A stretch of DNA of 64,000 nucleotides from Promerops cafer (GCA_013398275.1 VZSE01008843.1:310953-374952), one strand, 5' to 3'; counted from the first letter of the stretch, positions 21,751-36,089 are shown. Notes: generated by a model from the sequence alone, not told the origin. Program-made: numbers and translations.

Positions 21751-24700
21751 CTCCTTTAAATGTTGAAGGATTCATGTATCAGTGGGTGGGTAAGTGTGAG
21801 CAAGTCCCTTAAGATGCTGGTGAGGCACAGAGCTCCTGCCTGCAGTGGAGAGTCACAGGAAAGAGGCATGGCAGAAACTGATGAGCGATGGTTCTTCACT
21901 GGGGACACCAAAGAGCTGGCTGCAGGGAGAAATTCTGCAAGCTGACAGGCTCTATCATTTGAAGGTTTGATTTGAATAGGTAAGTAAGGAAATAGAAATG
22001 AACAGATTTAAAGGCGAAGACAGGATACATAAAAGTAAAGCAAATGGATCTTTTGGAGAACCTTTTGAAGAAAAGTAGAGTTTTATCCATTTGTTTTGTT
22101 CATCAAAGTGGTGTCCAGGAGGGAATGAGGCTGGTGATGCTTTTGGGCACACGTGATTTGACCCCAGCCAGTAGCCAAGCACCCACACAGCCATTCACTC
22201 ACTTCCCACAGCCACCAAGCCAAAGCACAGCACTATATGGGTGCTAGGAATATAACTAACTCCATTCCAGGCAGATTAAAATAAACTAGATCCTTGAGGA
22301 ATCCTGTGGTTACTGGGGGATCTCTGGAAGTCTGCGAACATGTATTGCCAACAACATCTGAAATAAATCTAGAAATTTACACCTAACTACGTCAATTGCT
22401 GGATCCATCCCAGAAATATCCCACTGGAATCAGGTGACATTAATACTCACCACTAGTAGTAAAGACAGGAAACTAGCTGAAAAACTACAAGCTGCTTCAG
22501 GAGGAATGGACCTGGGGCATTGGTGGCTCTTCACTTCTAGTTACTTGTAGGGGCTGAAATAACATTTTAGACCAACAGCCAGGGGCAATGAGAAGTCACT
22601 CTTATGTGGCTGTGGGCAGAGTGTTTGCTTCCTTCCTTGAAGGTGGGTGCCATTCCACCTCTCTGTCGTGGCTTCCTGTGGGCAAAGGGAATATCACTGC
22701 TTGCCACCAGTTGCAGGTTTTGCATCATGGCTTAGCAGAGAGATCCAGCAGATGCAAACAAATGAAGCCAGAATGATGTTTTTTATTTATAAAAATAAAA
22801 AAATCGCTTGTTTTATAAGCAAAGGAATGGGAAACATCAGCATGTACACAGATTAATGGGCCTTTGAGCAGTGAGATGTGATTAACTCATTTTAGTCAGT
22901 GCTGGGGATTTCAGCACCTCATTAGCTTTTTCATTAATGGTTACAACTAATATCTGATGAGCGTCTGTTTTGCCAGTAATGAGTTCTCCTTCTTAATGGA
23001 GACAGAGTTTTCCACTGTGTGACAGTGAATGGAAGAGGGAAGGAGCTTGCTAATTACTGTGCTGATGGGGCACTTTGCCATCAAGGTCTGACCCAACTGT
23101 CCTCCCACGCCCCTCTTACTGGCCCTGCCACACTGGCACAGGCAAACGTGCCCCGTGCCAAGTGCACTCAGCCAGGCAGAGGGAGAAGACCCAATTCTGG
23201 CTCTTTAAAGCAGCCCAAGCTGTGTGTCAGTAGGTGGGACAGCCATGGAAGGACTGTCCCCCTGCCCAGCTGAGGGGTACCAGGGGCAAGTGACAGGAGA
23301 TGCACAGTGGTGGGTGGAGAAACACTGGATAGAGACAGGAAGCAACAACTGCTCTCACATGCAGTATTCAGTGCAGCAATTTGTTCTCTAATAGATTTTT
23401 CTAACAGACTTTAATAATTTCCCCACTAGAGCGTGCTGTTTTCCCGTTCCCATGAGTTATCCCGTGGCTTCTGGAGCACTCTCACAGCAGTGTGTCACAT
23501 CACAGGCTCAGAGCATGGTCCCTCCTGACACTTCTGTCTTCACACATGTGAGGCTTGGGATTTATTTGCTGAGTCTATCTATATTGGCCTCTGGGTAATA
23601 ACTAAATGCAGCAGCCCACAGGCCATGAGGGAGAATGAGATAGGAGAAGTTCTGCAAGGCTTCATACCCTAAGGGTTTCTACCAGTGCTACTTTCTGTGC
23701 AGTTTTCCTTTCTATTTGAAAGGGGACAGCACTTCCAGATATGTTGTGGATTTTTTTTTTACTGACCCTTTAGAAATGCTCATCATTGAAAAAAAAAGAA
23801 ATAAAAAAAATCTTCCCTCGTAACCTAATTTCCTGATAAAGAACAAATATTTGGGACTCCTGGCTATGTTGAAGTGGTACAAATCTTATTTGGGGATGTA
23901 AAAGGCTTTAGTTATAGCAGATCAAAATGTTCTTTGTGGGCCATAAAGGCAATTCAGTTATTTCTAAAAGGACTTTCATGTTATGCTACCAATACCATCA
24001 GCTTGTGTAGTTTTGGATTTATTTGTTCTCAGCTGTAGTACCCAAATGTTAAATGAGGCACAGATATATTGTAAAAAACAATCAATGCTGCAAATTAATT
24101 ATCTGGGTTCAATGAAAACAGAAGGTCTATCTGGCTGCTGGCTGCCAGCAGTGTGTAAGCTGTTTGCCCAGTTCTTTCTTCATGGTAATGGAAGGCACAG
24201 TAAGGCTCATCTACCAGCTCTAGACATCCTTCCAGGAATAGCCAACTATTCATTGCTGTGGCTATATCAGCACTGCTCAGACATCATTTTCTGGAGCTGG
24301 TCTCACCCACAGTGCTGAGGACAAGCTCTCTCCAGCTGACTGCCCATATCTGTTCTGATTAGCACCCAACCCTGCATCTCTTGTAGCCCCAAGTACTAAA
24401 ATAATGTTATTCCTTAAACTCGTATATATTTTAAGTAAAAGTACATGAAATAATGTAAGAGTACTGCAGCAGCACTGTCAGAGTGGGATTCCTATGACAC
24501 GAAGCTGAATACTTACACTGTGTCCCCAGAGGTGGCAAGAAGGGAATGCTGGACATTACAAAGGGTGAACTGGCAGCTGGCACTTAAGAGGCGTGTTCTA
24601 GGACATGTTTATATATGTAGATATATAAACATAAAAGTAGGATATAATAAGATAGGTCATATCCCATTCTTGTGACCAAGGGCATGGAGTATGACAGTAC

Positions 24701-25080
24701 AGCTAAACCTCAGTGTATGAAAAATACTGGATGGCTTCATCTCAACTGTCTTTGGGAACAGTTCTTGGCTGATGCTGTGTCCCAGGCTAAGCCTGGGCAC
24801 AGCCTGTGGGGGATGAATAGCCATGAGCTAAAACAGTGCCAGGAAACACACTATGGACTAAATAACATTGAGGATATCAGGTCCTAGTTAGTCCCTAGCC
24901 AAAATGTGTACCCTGAAGCTTCTTTTCTACCATATGAGCAAACAGTGTATAAAAAGGCCAAGAAATACTGTCTGGCTTTGATGCCTTGCCCTTCTGTGAA
25001 GGGGAGGTGAAGAAGGCTGAGACACGTTCATTTCTGTAGTATCAAATGGCAGTAGGAGCAGCAATGGCCAGGCATTGCAG
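21751..25080. other. Intergenic, no recognised gene
   Basis: Contains the perfect inverted repeat at 24605-24632 and a non-repetitive stretch at 22860-23015 with ATTAA/TAATG cores (see findings). Otherwise nothing is recognised. Confidence 0.6.
24605..24632. repeat. Perfect inverted repeat, 12-bp arms, 4-nt loop
   Basis: ATGTTTATATAT, spacer gtag, and ATATATAAACAT are exact reverse complements. This AT-rich hairpin or cruciform-prone site lies in intergenic DNA. Confidence 0.95.
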
Positions 25081-25235
25081 CTTGGGAGGTTCAGGCTGGA
25101 CATTAGGGAAGATGCCTTTCTCACCAGGAGGGTGAGAAGGAAACAGGTCAGCCTGGAGAAGAAATGGGACCTCTGTCCCTGGAGGACATCAGGGCATGGC
25201 TAGATAAAGCTGTGGCTGGTCTCATACAGTACTGT
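25081..25235 (+). mobile_element. Degraded CR1 LINE fragment
   Basis: gaggttcaggctggacatta followed by gggaagatgcctttctcacc resembles the CR1 ORF2 stretch F-R-L-D-I-R-E-D-F-F-T, but the frame is shifted. The later part (ctctgtccctggaggacatc, agggcatggctagataaagc) aligns with SLEV...LD in other CR1 copies. No typical 3' tail is present. It belongs to a different subtype from the other copies here and is older. Confidence 0.55.
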
Positions 25236-28200
25236 GGATTCCCTCTTGGGACACCTTCAGAGAGTCCTTTCAGCTGAGGTTTCTAGGAAGATCTTCTGAA
25301 CAGTGTTTTTCTGTTGATGTGCAAGGCTGGGGTTAGGGGTTTATGGCAGTGGGCTACTCCAGAAGGGGAATGGCTCTGGTGAACCAGCTGACATTGCAGG
25401 ATTTGCAACAAAAGACAGAAAAATTCCTTTAAACTCATCAACAAAGAGTCTCTGTCATCCAGGTTTTTTTGGGAGAGGCTCTATTTTGCAGGAAGGACAG
25501 AGAGACTACCGGGCTTACAGCAACAAGTGTTGGCCTCATGACTGGTACAGAACAACTTTAGTTCTTTGTGTTTCAAGTATTCACTTCCTTTGATAATGGT
25601 GCCCTTCAGACCCTCCTCTCCTGTGCAGCCATACAGCACAGTAATACTTGTCCATGTTCTCATGGATGTAGATCATCTCCTCCCAGAGGTCAAAGCTACA
25701 CCAATTTACACCAGGCAGCATGATTTTCCATTAGTCCCAGAAGAAATAAAAGAGGATAAAAAAAATTCCATTTTTGCAATCACCTGTACCCTCTCCTCGA
25801 ATATAACATTCTGGATCTGGATTTATGGAAATGCCACATGGCATTTATAGATATGCTGTACTTGGTATCCACTCCATGCAACTCTTTCAGCTTGTCTTTT
25901 TGTCAAACCTCTGCCTGGAGCTTAGCACAGGAAGATCTGGGCCTTGACCAGACAGTTTTGATCTGCTCAACAGCTATGAAAAAGAAAGCCTGGCAAAACT
26001 TGTCTGTCAGTCAAATGTTTTCCTGTACCTCAACAGGAAATCTTAAAAATCCTATCACTTCATGGCATGCAGCAGGGCCACGGGTTGTCACTAAAATGAC
26101 AGTGACATGGTGAGTCCTTGTTGCTCTAGCAAAAGTGTTCAGTGTCTTCATAATGGTGTCTGTCCTCAGTACCAGATGTACAAACAGAGAACAAAAATTA
26201 TTCCTATTCCCAAGATACACAGGCTATGTAAATATTTAATATATCTACTGTGCTACCAAGAATAATCATGAAATGGAATTAATGACTACAAAATTTTCAA
26301 AATTACCTTAAACCTTATCTTATTTTTATGAAGTGAGTTGTATAGAAATATGCATATATTTACACAACAAAAACCTAGCTATCCTTGGAACCTAAGTTTT
26401 AATATTTTTAACTTGTTGTCCAAATCTTTTTATCTCACCTCCAAATTTTTAGGAGTTGTGGAGTAATTTTGAAGGTCAGAGAAAAGAGTAAAAGCACCTG
26501 TGTTTACAATGTAGCAATAAGTTCCAGAACAAAGTGAAAATTTTTCTTGGAAAAAATGAATAACTTTTGAAGTCCCATTCTGTTTTGGAAGAACCCTCAT
26601 CTGTGGAGGGAGAGTACAGCACGGCTGCTTTAAGCACAAGGTTAACAGATTTCACCTGCAATAATTTATTCTGTAGGTCAGTCATTAACCATTATCCAGG
26701 CCACTATTCTAAAATTTAGCCTGACTGGACTTGTCATGCTCACAGTTACAAACTCCTGGACCTCGTGACCAATATCCATCCTGGCTTTGAGGAAGCCCTC
26801 ACCCCTCAACACTAACCCTGCTGCTGAGAATTCACACCAACCACTCCACTGACATCAGCCTAAAGCTGCTTAGCAGTGAGGTTGGTCTGATCCTGTGTTG
26901 GCCTGATTCAGTTTAGGACGTGACACAGAGGCTGCTGAAGCCACCAGGAGATCTTTCCATTGTCTTTAGTGGGTTTGGATGGGGACTGCAGGTGATGTCT
27001 GTGTCAGAAGTCACAAACCTTTAGCACAGCTCCCATCCACCCAGCAGGCTGCATTTAGAGCCATGTTCCAGGTGTTGCCTCATGGGAATGGCCCCCAAAA
27101 CCAGGCCAGCAAGTGTGCAAACAACCAAGCAGAAAGGACAGCTGTGGGACGGGGTTTCAGTCTGTTTTATTTATCACTATGGACCCAACCTGGGTCAGCT
27201 CAAAGCCAGGTCCCACCAATGCACTCCTAAGCAGGAGGAAATGCCACTCTGCCAGGGGAAGGTTGAGCCACTCCCATGTTCTTTGCCATCTCCATCACTG
27301 TTCCTCCCCACTGCCAAGCAGGTGTTGGCCACCCACTGTTAGCTTTCACTCAGAGACTGGGTTTGGCACTTCTCCTTTACTAGCAAGAGAGATGGCAATC
27401 AAAGCCTGTACATGTTTTCTTTTCCACTCGGTGGTTGGACTGGAACAATGGAAAGTGATTTATGCTGAAAAAGAGTTGTACAAAGAAAACGATGCTGCAA
27501 ATGCAGTCCCTACCAAAATGGGAATGGGCAAGGGAAGGGAGTTCACAGCACACAGATCAGTAAAGCAATTTGTCCTGGTTAAAAGGTTAATTGGATTGTG
27601 GGTCCTGATACTGTGTAAAGGACAGAAATGTCATTTCATGGCTCATTCACTCTTTCCTATGGAAAGAACTACTTTTCTTGGAAAATTTTAAGTTCATTTC
27701 CTAGCACAGTTATCTGTGGAAAGACATCCCTGGACTGGCCCAGGGAATGGAGAGAGAAAGAGGTCAAGTGCCCCTATTCTACCCAACCCCAGTTAAGTCC
27801 ATGGCTGATACCAACCTGCTTTCAGGAGGTGACAGGTCCATCATCCCTTCCCATATATTTTCTTCCCCATCATCACGAGTGTAATCAGCTCAGAGAGGAA
27901 CAGGCAGCAAGCCCATCAGGGGGTCCTGCTGAGTCAGCCCTCTGTTCTGCCTGGTTTTGGGTATTACTGACCTTGGTGAGTCAGGAGGTAGCAAACTGAA
28001 AGCTGGAAAGCCTCCTGCTCCATTCCTCATCCCCTGCTCCATGCAGTAGCCTCAGGAAAGGCTCTGGCTCATCAGTTTGTTATTGATCCATGGTACAGCA
28101 GTTGTAATTGCAGGGATGGGAATAACAATTAAAGCAGTGGAAACAGTGTAAGCTGTGGGGGTTTCCAGAGGAGGAACATCTCCCTTGCAAGAGTGTGCAG

Positions 28201-31200
28201 AGGAGGTCCAGAGACTGCATGGTCAGGAGCAGCACACTTGGTCTCTGATTCCCACTTTGCAAACCTCGATGGAAGCCACCCCATTTTCCTCAACCCACAC
28301 CTGATCACACCTGCATCCACCTCATTTCTCCTGGTCTGAGGACAAACAGATCACTTGAACTCTTGAGGGTTGTTCAAAATCCTGGAAGGCAGAACTGAAC
28401 ATTGCTGGGCACAGGGGCAAACAGCAGCAGCCACAGCTCGTGGGGAGGAGCCCATACCTGCTTTTATTTTTCCCCTGGTAAATCCGTACTGATGTGTGAG
28501 CTGCTCTGGAGTGACTGTCCCACACAGCTATAGGAACCAGCAATAACCAATAAACAGAATTAACAGATTACATCATCTTGCTTCTGGCAGAGAAACCTCC
28601 CCAGTTCTTTATGATCTTTTACTAGAAGGGTAAACAAGGACACGTGACATATATACAGCTTCATTTATTGTGTCCCTGGGCTGCGTTTTAGTCCTGATTC
28701 TAGCCTCTTCTTTGCTGGCAGCTAATGAAATCCCAAAGTGTGCTTGTTTGGATTTTTCCCACCCCTCCCATTTCTGATTTCCAAGATGTTCTGAAAATAA
28801 TTCTGTTAGCAGGAAAATAAACAGAACATTACTCTTGATGGCATTCAATTGTATTTTCTCTTTCCCTGATGTCAGGCCCTGGCAGAGGGGGGTAAAGAGG
28901 AACTCAGGGCCATCAGAAAAGCTTTTCTGGCACAGACAAGGAATCTGCATGCTGCCAAATGCTTTGCTATTGTTCAGTGCACCCTGCTGTTTGTTTGGGA
29001 CCTGAAAAGTAGAGCCTTACTGAGAAATTTAAAGTGAAAAATATTAAAGCTGATCATTACAAAGGCAGGTCAAGCAGCAGAATGAGCTGGTCCAGCAAAT
29101 GGGCATTTTTGCCTTCTGTGACAGCTAATGGTGAGAAACAAGAGCTTGGATTTTCTAATGGCTATTGGTTTTGGCTTATAGATGAGGAGTTTTAAAAGAG
29201 ACTGAGCAGAAGTAAGAGAGAACACAAACCAGGCTTGAATCTTTTCAGACTCCATTCACAGGGCATCCTTTATCCCCAGAGACACAGCTAGGCCTTCCTT
29301 GGCTCAGCTCACCATGGTCTAGCATTCACTTTCAGCCTGATGGGCCCCTGACATCCGGCCCATTCAGCAAGTCTGTGTCCATCTCTGCTGATGGTGCTGA
29401 GTACTTCTGTTTATTTCTTCACATTTACCACTTCAGAGTGAAGCAGAGATTGGGGTGTTGCAGGATCAGTTCCTTGCCAGAGCAACTTTGCTTAAGCACA
29501 AGCTGTGTTAGTTAAAAATGCAGTTATTAAATTTTGGAAGGACTTCCTCTGCGCCACATGTCAAAGCTGCCCCTCTAAAGGTACTCACATCTTCAGGAGT
29601 TCCCTCACATCCCTGCAGGACCTCAGGATGCTCTAGTCAGGCAGCATAAGGAAGAGCCAGCAGCTGAGGAGGCTGAGCTGAACCCTTGATGGCAGTGAGT
29701 GCTGCCACCTCACTCACCTGCAGATGGCAAACAGCATGTGCTCAGTCAGACCCGAGTGACAGGCTGCAACAGCAAGTGACAACATCAAGACTGACAGCGA
29801 GGGAGAGATACTGCTTGAGGCAACACTCCAGACTGAATGCAGCTGGTTTGGAGCAGGACTGAAAACAAGATGCTTCAGGTGGAAGAAGGCATCTGAAATC
29901 ACTCTTTTTTCCCTCACAGATGAGCATCAGCCTGTTCTCCATCCTGCCAAGCATGTTGCACTGCTTTCACTGTGATTGCTCCTGAAAGGTCTAAGTCTGC
30001 ACTTTCCCTTCCAGCCCAGACTTTTCCCTGAGAGCATAAGCCTGGCCACAGAGTGACAGACCAAAGGCTCAGCTACCCCAGCATCCCATCTGCAATGGAC
30101 ATCTTGAAGCAGAAGCCTGAGGATGTGCACACACAGCAAGTCAATTATTCCTTCTCGTCTCTTCCAACTTCTGGCAGTTGACACCCCAAAAAAGAGCTTA
30201 TACTTCAATCCACCCTGTCCTACATGCATTTCTGTGGCTGTTTTGACTCACATTGAAAGACACTGCAGGTGCTGAAAGGGATCTGAACCCTTCCCATCAA
30301 GAGAGGGCAGTGCTGTCCTCGCTGTCACAGCCCAGGCACACTTGTGCCAAGGAGAGATGAAGTGCATTAAAAGTTACTGAAGTGGCACAGCTCTGTGTTT
30401 TGGTCTGCCAGTAAGCCAGCTGAAGAACTCTGGGGGTTACAAAAGCCAGGAGTTAATCAGTAACTCAGATGTTTATCACCTGCATGTTTAACTGTTTTTT
30501 TCCTCCCTTGCAATACCTGCTGGTTTTGGTTATTTTGCCTTCTTTTAATAAGTAACTACTGGGAAGGGGATTAAATACACCTGTTCTCTCAACATATTAT
30601 GACTTTTGGTGGTGGCCATTTTGACTGTAAGCAGCTGTATCCCACAGTCATTGACACATAGAAAGGAAAATTAGAGTGCTTCTAGTGAAAAAGAAGAATT
30701 CAGTCCCTTCAGTACACACCATGTCTAGTTTGGCATGTTCCCAGTCCAGTGCTGCTCTGCAGGCATCTCCATGTACACCCCAGCATGATTTTACCCCTTA
30801 TATGCTCTCTCAGCATCTTCTGTTGTCTTTTTCTTTCCACCTGTCCACTCAGAAGCACAGAAACCTTTTGAAAAATGAAATCTCTGAAAGTTTTGTGTCC
30901 CGCATATCTCCCCTTTGGTCTCTGCCAGTGCTTGCTGGGAGAGGAGCAAGGAGGTGAACAATTTTTTATTGTACAGTGAATTTTTGATTAGGTACTTCCT
31001 GTAGTTTTGCCATTGCTACTTGTGTAGATGAAGGAAGCCAACAACTCTGCCTGCCCACATTTAAATTGAGGCTAGGTGGTCCATGAGCACTGCAATGCTA
31101 AACCAGCTGAGCATGAAGGTTTTTGACGTCTATGAAAGTATTTAAAGGCAGCACTAAGCATTAATATGCACTTTTAAGGCAATTTTTTCCTCTACAAAGG

Positions 31201-33511
31201 ATGGGTGATCTCTCTGCACCCCTTCCCACTCTATCACTCTGATTCCTTCTTGCGTTTCGTTTCTCCCCAGGTCTTCACTGTGTTTGGTTGCTTTTTCTCT
31301 TTCTCTTTATTCAAAATACAGCTTTTAAAGCAGCTGTTAAAAAAGTTCATGATGTCAAATCTTTGTTCATGTTCATAATCCTCTCTTCTCACTACTGATA
31401 ACACCATGCAGTAATCCAAGTTTAACTCCTTTTTGCCCACCAGAAGTGCTACAGCTGTTCTCCTTGACTCACCTTAACTCCAGCTTCCTGGTGGGGCTGT
31501 CTGTCCCAAAGCCTCTGCTCACTCACATAACCTCCAGCAGAGAAACAGGCTGTGAACATGGGCTGAGCTCACTCAAAATAAAAGCTGGGAGCATATAGTT
31601 AAATGAAGGCACAATGCTTCTGCAAACACACTCCTGGTGATGTTGGCAGAGCCTGAAAGCACACAGCTGGATGCCAACAGCCCAGGCAGCATTTAAAGGA
31701 GTGGTACTGAGAAAGGAAGGATGGATTGATGGACATATTCTTCCTGTAAACTGGAAAAGTCTAACCACAGAAAGCCAGAAACAACAAATGCAGAACTGTG
31801 CAGGGCAAATTTCATGGTTGCTTTTGAGAGAAAAAACTCCCTTGACCTGGCAATGATGTTACTTGCTTCCTAGCATTGATTCTGAAATTCCCTTTTCTCT
31901 TTCCAGCCTACATTAAACACTAATTAAAGCCACCTATTGCAAAAACAGCCCTAGGTTCATAGTACTATTTATTAAGCTGTCTGAAAAGCCTCAGCTCCCT
32001 AGAGAGATAAGAGAGAAAAATATTTTTTTGTTACCAATTTTTTATTAACTGTTTCAGTTATATGCAGTGAGATGAAAGTGTCAAAAGAAAGGAGTAAGCA
32101 AGAGGTAGAGATCTCACCAAAAAAAAAAACCAGTCAGTAATTTTCCATTTTTCTTTTGCTGGAGGTAGAGTAGTAGTTTGGTCACAAAGAACAGAACAAT
32201 ACAGAGCAAGCAGAGGTCCATGCTCTGCAGCATGAATAGAAGTCAGCCTCCACAGAACATGCCAAGAAAATCTGTGACCACAGAGAGAGGCTAATAGTGT
32301 TGCATACGTTGGTTTTCCATAGAAGGTCTCTTGTTGAGTGTGAAAATGCCATACAAAGTCATTGGGCAGGTTGAAGAGCTTTGGTCTTATAAAACACAAG
32401 CTTGACATGAAAGCCAGAGTCATCCCTAGATAAAAAGTTTTTTTGCTATTTTCCTAAGGCTCCTGGCAATCAAGGGAGTCAGCCTTCTGCAGTGCAAGGG
32501 GCTTGACTGTAAATTACTGTATTTCCTGCCAAGGCATTGTCCAGATGTCAAATGCAGTGTGGGTTCTCAAAGTTTTAAAACTTGAAATCTTTGTTGCCCC
32601 CATTTCACATAGTTACCTACAAATCTGAATTTATAGTGGTGAGAGACAACAGTGAGTGCATACACATTTACCTTAGGTGCAGTATTTCACGTGCCACTGA
32701 GAGCCTCCCAGAGCTCCTTACAGAGCTCAAATGTGTTGGCTAATTACATACCCAGGGGGAACCTACCTGAGCTGAGACATCCAGGCTTGAATTGGTCAGG
32801 GGTTGAACAACCACCATATTGCTCTATTCAGTGATTGTTAACAAGGAAGCAGCAAGTTTTTATATTTCTATCTACATTCAGCTACTCCTTGTGCAACCAA
32901 TTTATCTTTTCTTCTCAGTTGCTGATGCATCATCATTTCTGGTGGGTACCTTCAGTCAAGAGGCTGCAGGGGAGAGAAGCACACATGGGCTTTATCCTGG
33001 CAGTGGAGGTAAGAGAGCGTTGGATGGCTGCAGCAGATAAGGGGCAAGACAGAAAATTCCCATAGTTGCCCACTAATTTCCCACTGAGTTTTCCAGAGCA
33101 GATGTCCTTACACTGTAACCTGAAATCTTCTGATACACAGTGCTCACAGAACCAGGCTTTACAGGCACGTACAACCTGTGAATCAGGAAAGGTAATTTTC
33201 TCTATCTGGAAAGCTTTCCTGCAGTTTGCCTTGCCTGAGGACAGATACTCTTTTTATCTGCATTGCAAGAGAAGGTCTTATCTTTCAGAAGCGTATCAAT
33301 ATCTTCACATGGAAACAAATCACACCCAGACCTGTGGTCAACGGATATGAGCAGAAGTACTTTTTATGACCAGAGACCTTAATTCTCAAAAAAATATTAA
33401 GGGAAGAGGGAGTATGAAAGAGAATATCTCATCAGAGGTAATGACATGCTTAGAGTGCACGCAGGTCAAGACATGCCAGGCAGCACTGTTCTTCTTTTAG
33501 CTCCGAACAGG

Positions 33512-33598
33512 AACATCACATGGAAGGTGCACGTCCCAGGAAAAGGCATCTCTCACTCCTCTGAGACGTGAGGGACGTGCTTGCAGGGATGTGATGTT
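33512..33598. repeat. Nested inverted repeat with ACGTG cores
   Basis: The outer arms are AACATCACAT (33512-33521) and ATGTGATGTT (33589-33598). The inner arms are GCACGTCCC (33529-33537) and GGGACGTGC (33572-33580). The linkers are nearly equal (7 and 8 nt), and a small TCTCA/TGAGA stem occupies the centre. All arms match exactly. Confidence 0.9.
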
Positions 33599-34237
33599 AG
33601 AGAATTGGTTGCTGATTCACCACTGGGATTTTTGTCTGAGTTAAAATTTTACTTTACTTTCCCAACACTATACGGCTCAGCCTGGAACTCACCAAACCTA
33701 GCAGTGTTTATAATCTGCTAAACTTCAGCTTTGCCTGCAGTTTTGTCCTTGCTTCCTCTCCTGTGCTACTAATCATTGCTTTATTTCTGGAAAGTGGAAG
33801 CCAGACATGGGGAAAAGTGACCAATCAAGCAATAATATTCCAGTTCTGGCCAATGCCATTCACAGAACATCCTAACTGTGTGCTTACATGCATAAGGATT
33901 TGGAGTCCAAGAGCAGGAGACTGGAGGTGACTGTTCCTTATAACCACCTTGAAGGTATTTCTCAGTCCAGTTTTCTTCGTCTCCCCCAGATCAGACAGTC
34001 AAAAGATCCAAGGCATTGCCAGGACTTAGTCTCATTTAAGCCAAAGTGGATTCTCAGCAGAAATTCAGCATCAGTCTTGCCTTGGACTCTGGGCACACCT
34101 GGAAAGGCCAAACACAATCTTAGCATTTGTACCTACACCAGCTCCTGTGCCTGGGAAGGGGGTCTCAGATTGCCCTGCACATTCAGTGTAGCTTTCACCA
34201 CCATTGCCATTCTGGGAGTGCACAAGGAAGGTTTGCA

Positions 34238-34273
34238 ACACACAAATACACCCAGGCACACACAGCACACACA
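34238..34273. repeat. Imperfect CA repeat
   Basis: The run consists of interrupted cacacaaatacacccaggca and cacacagcacacacag units in intergenic DNA. Confidence 0.8.
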
Positions 34274-35116
34274 GGAGTTTCACAGGAGGTTTCTGAGTTC
34301 ATAGTTTCTCTTCAGGTATCAGTAAAACCACAAACTAAGACCCAAAGAAAATGAAAAATTGGGGTCTTCAGGTCATGTCCTTCATGACAGTTCTCCATAT
34401 TCTCAGGTGCCTTTCACCTTCTCTGATATTGGTTCTTTGTCTTGATAAAACAATGTCTATCTCTTCCCACTGCTGCTAAGTGGTTTCCATGAATCTTGGC
34501 AGTCTTTTCTGTTTTAAAACACCCTGTATTTCCTTGAGCTTGTGTGGGAAATATTTCAGCCTCCAAAATACCTTCCAGCGCACAAGGAAAGGAAGGAAAA
34601 GAGGTGAACTTCGCCCTGCCTTGTGTCTGTGGGAAGAATGAAGTCATCAGATTTGATTACTCACCTTGCTCCTCTATGCAAGGTGAGACATTGTTTTGTC
34701 ATCAAGGGTGGCTACAAAGAAAAATCTTGACTGACACATCAGCTTCCTCATACCAGAACCATGCCTGTGTTCTTTGTGGTGCACATGTGCTGATTCTCAA
34801 ACAGCACAGCATGCCCCATCTCAGTGCTAAAAGATTAAGAGAGTCAGGGTTATTCAAGACAAACTCTTTTTAAGTCACTTCTGAAAATCCTATCCTTGGA
34901 GTCTGCAGGCCTGGGGTCAGGAGAGAAAAAAAACATCTAAGCATATGACAAAGAGGAACAGAGGTGATGACCTTAAGGAAATGAGTGTGGACCAGGATAT
35001 AAGTCTCTTAGTCACACACAGATTGTACAGATGCCAAGGGCATCACCCTTCACACACAGACATAGCAAAAGCACCCTCTGCTTTTTGCTGCCATTTATAG
35101 TATCAAAAACCCCAAT

Positions 35117-35198
35117 CAACCAACCAAACAAACAAAAACAAACAAACAAAAACAAACAAATGAAAAACGAAACCAACCAAACAAACAAAACAAAACCC
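35117..35198. repeat. (AAAC)n simple repeat
   Basis: About 80 bp of caaa/aaca units with occasional a, t and cg interruptions form an imperfect tetranucleotide microsatellite. Confidence 0.92.
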
Positions 35199-36089
35199 CA
35201 CTTTGTATTTAATGGTCTGAACACTCCTGCTCCTAGAAGCTAAGATTGGACCTGCCCAGGATTTGAATGGGAAATCTCTGCTGTGGGCTCACAACAAAGA
35301 ATGAGAGTTGATCACTTGGCAGAAAAACAGTAGAGCAAAACTGAAATGTTCTGTTTGGGACCATCTTCACAGATTAGCAAAAAGAAGATAATGGTGACGT
35401 GAACCCCTCTACAAACTGTGCTTCCTGACAGGTCATCACTAAGAGGAGAGACTTGCATTAGCAGCAGGGAGACTGAGTATGGCAGAGGAGTAAAGGATGT
35501 ATGAAGAGCCTGAGGAATTATTAACACACTGTAGATTTGATCTTAGAATTTTATGAGCTCTCTGAGATTGGGATGGATCAGCTGTATGTGATGCCTTGTA
35601 TGAAGAAAATACTGTTTTGGCTTCTCCAAGGTTTGAGTATGCTCCATCCCCAAACAAACCATAATGAAGTTATTGATGTTCCAGACATGGACCACCAAGG
35701 TGTGTCTGTTTTCACATGCCCAGCTCTATGGTTTTGGTTTTTTTTTTTGTGCTGAAAGGAAAAAGACATTCCCCAGATGAAACTCATGTTGATAACCCTT
35801 GTCCTGCACTAAAAATATTTTCTACTGAAAAGCAGATCTTGTGTGAGTTGGGATAGGACCCAATTTGCTGAATAACTGGATGTTAATGGAATTGAAAAAT
35901 GTCAATATAAAACTGAATAGCACGCAGTGGAGTTCTGGCTGAAACTTGAGTTTTCCCTTTGCTCTAAAGTGCTCAAACACATAATGGAAGCACCAACTCA
36001 AAGAACTGCTAAATTTAGTAAAGCCCAAGATGAATCACATCAATTCAGCTATTGGCATAAAACCTTTGTTTCAGCAACTGATTTCTGAA

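Noticed and set aside
27113..27999. Overlapping plus-strand open frames of 192 and 123 codons
   Set aside because: The two are in different frames, show no family resemblance, and have no exon borders that would join them.
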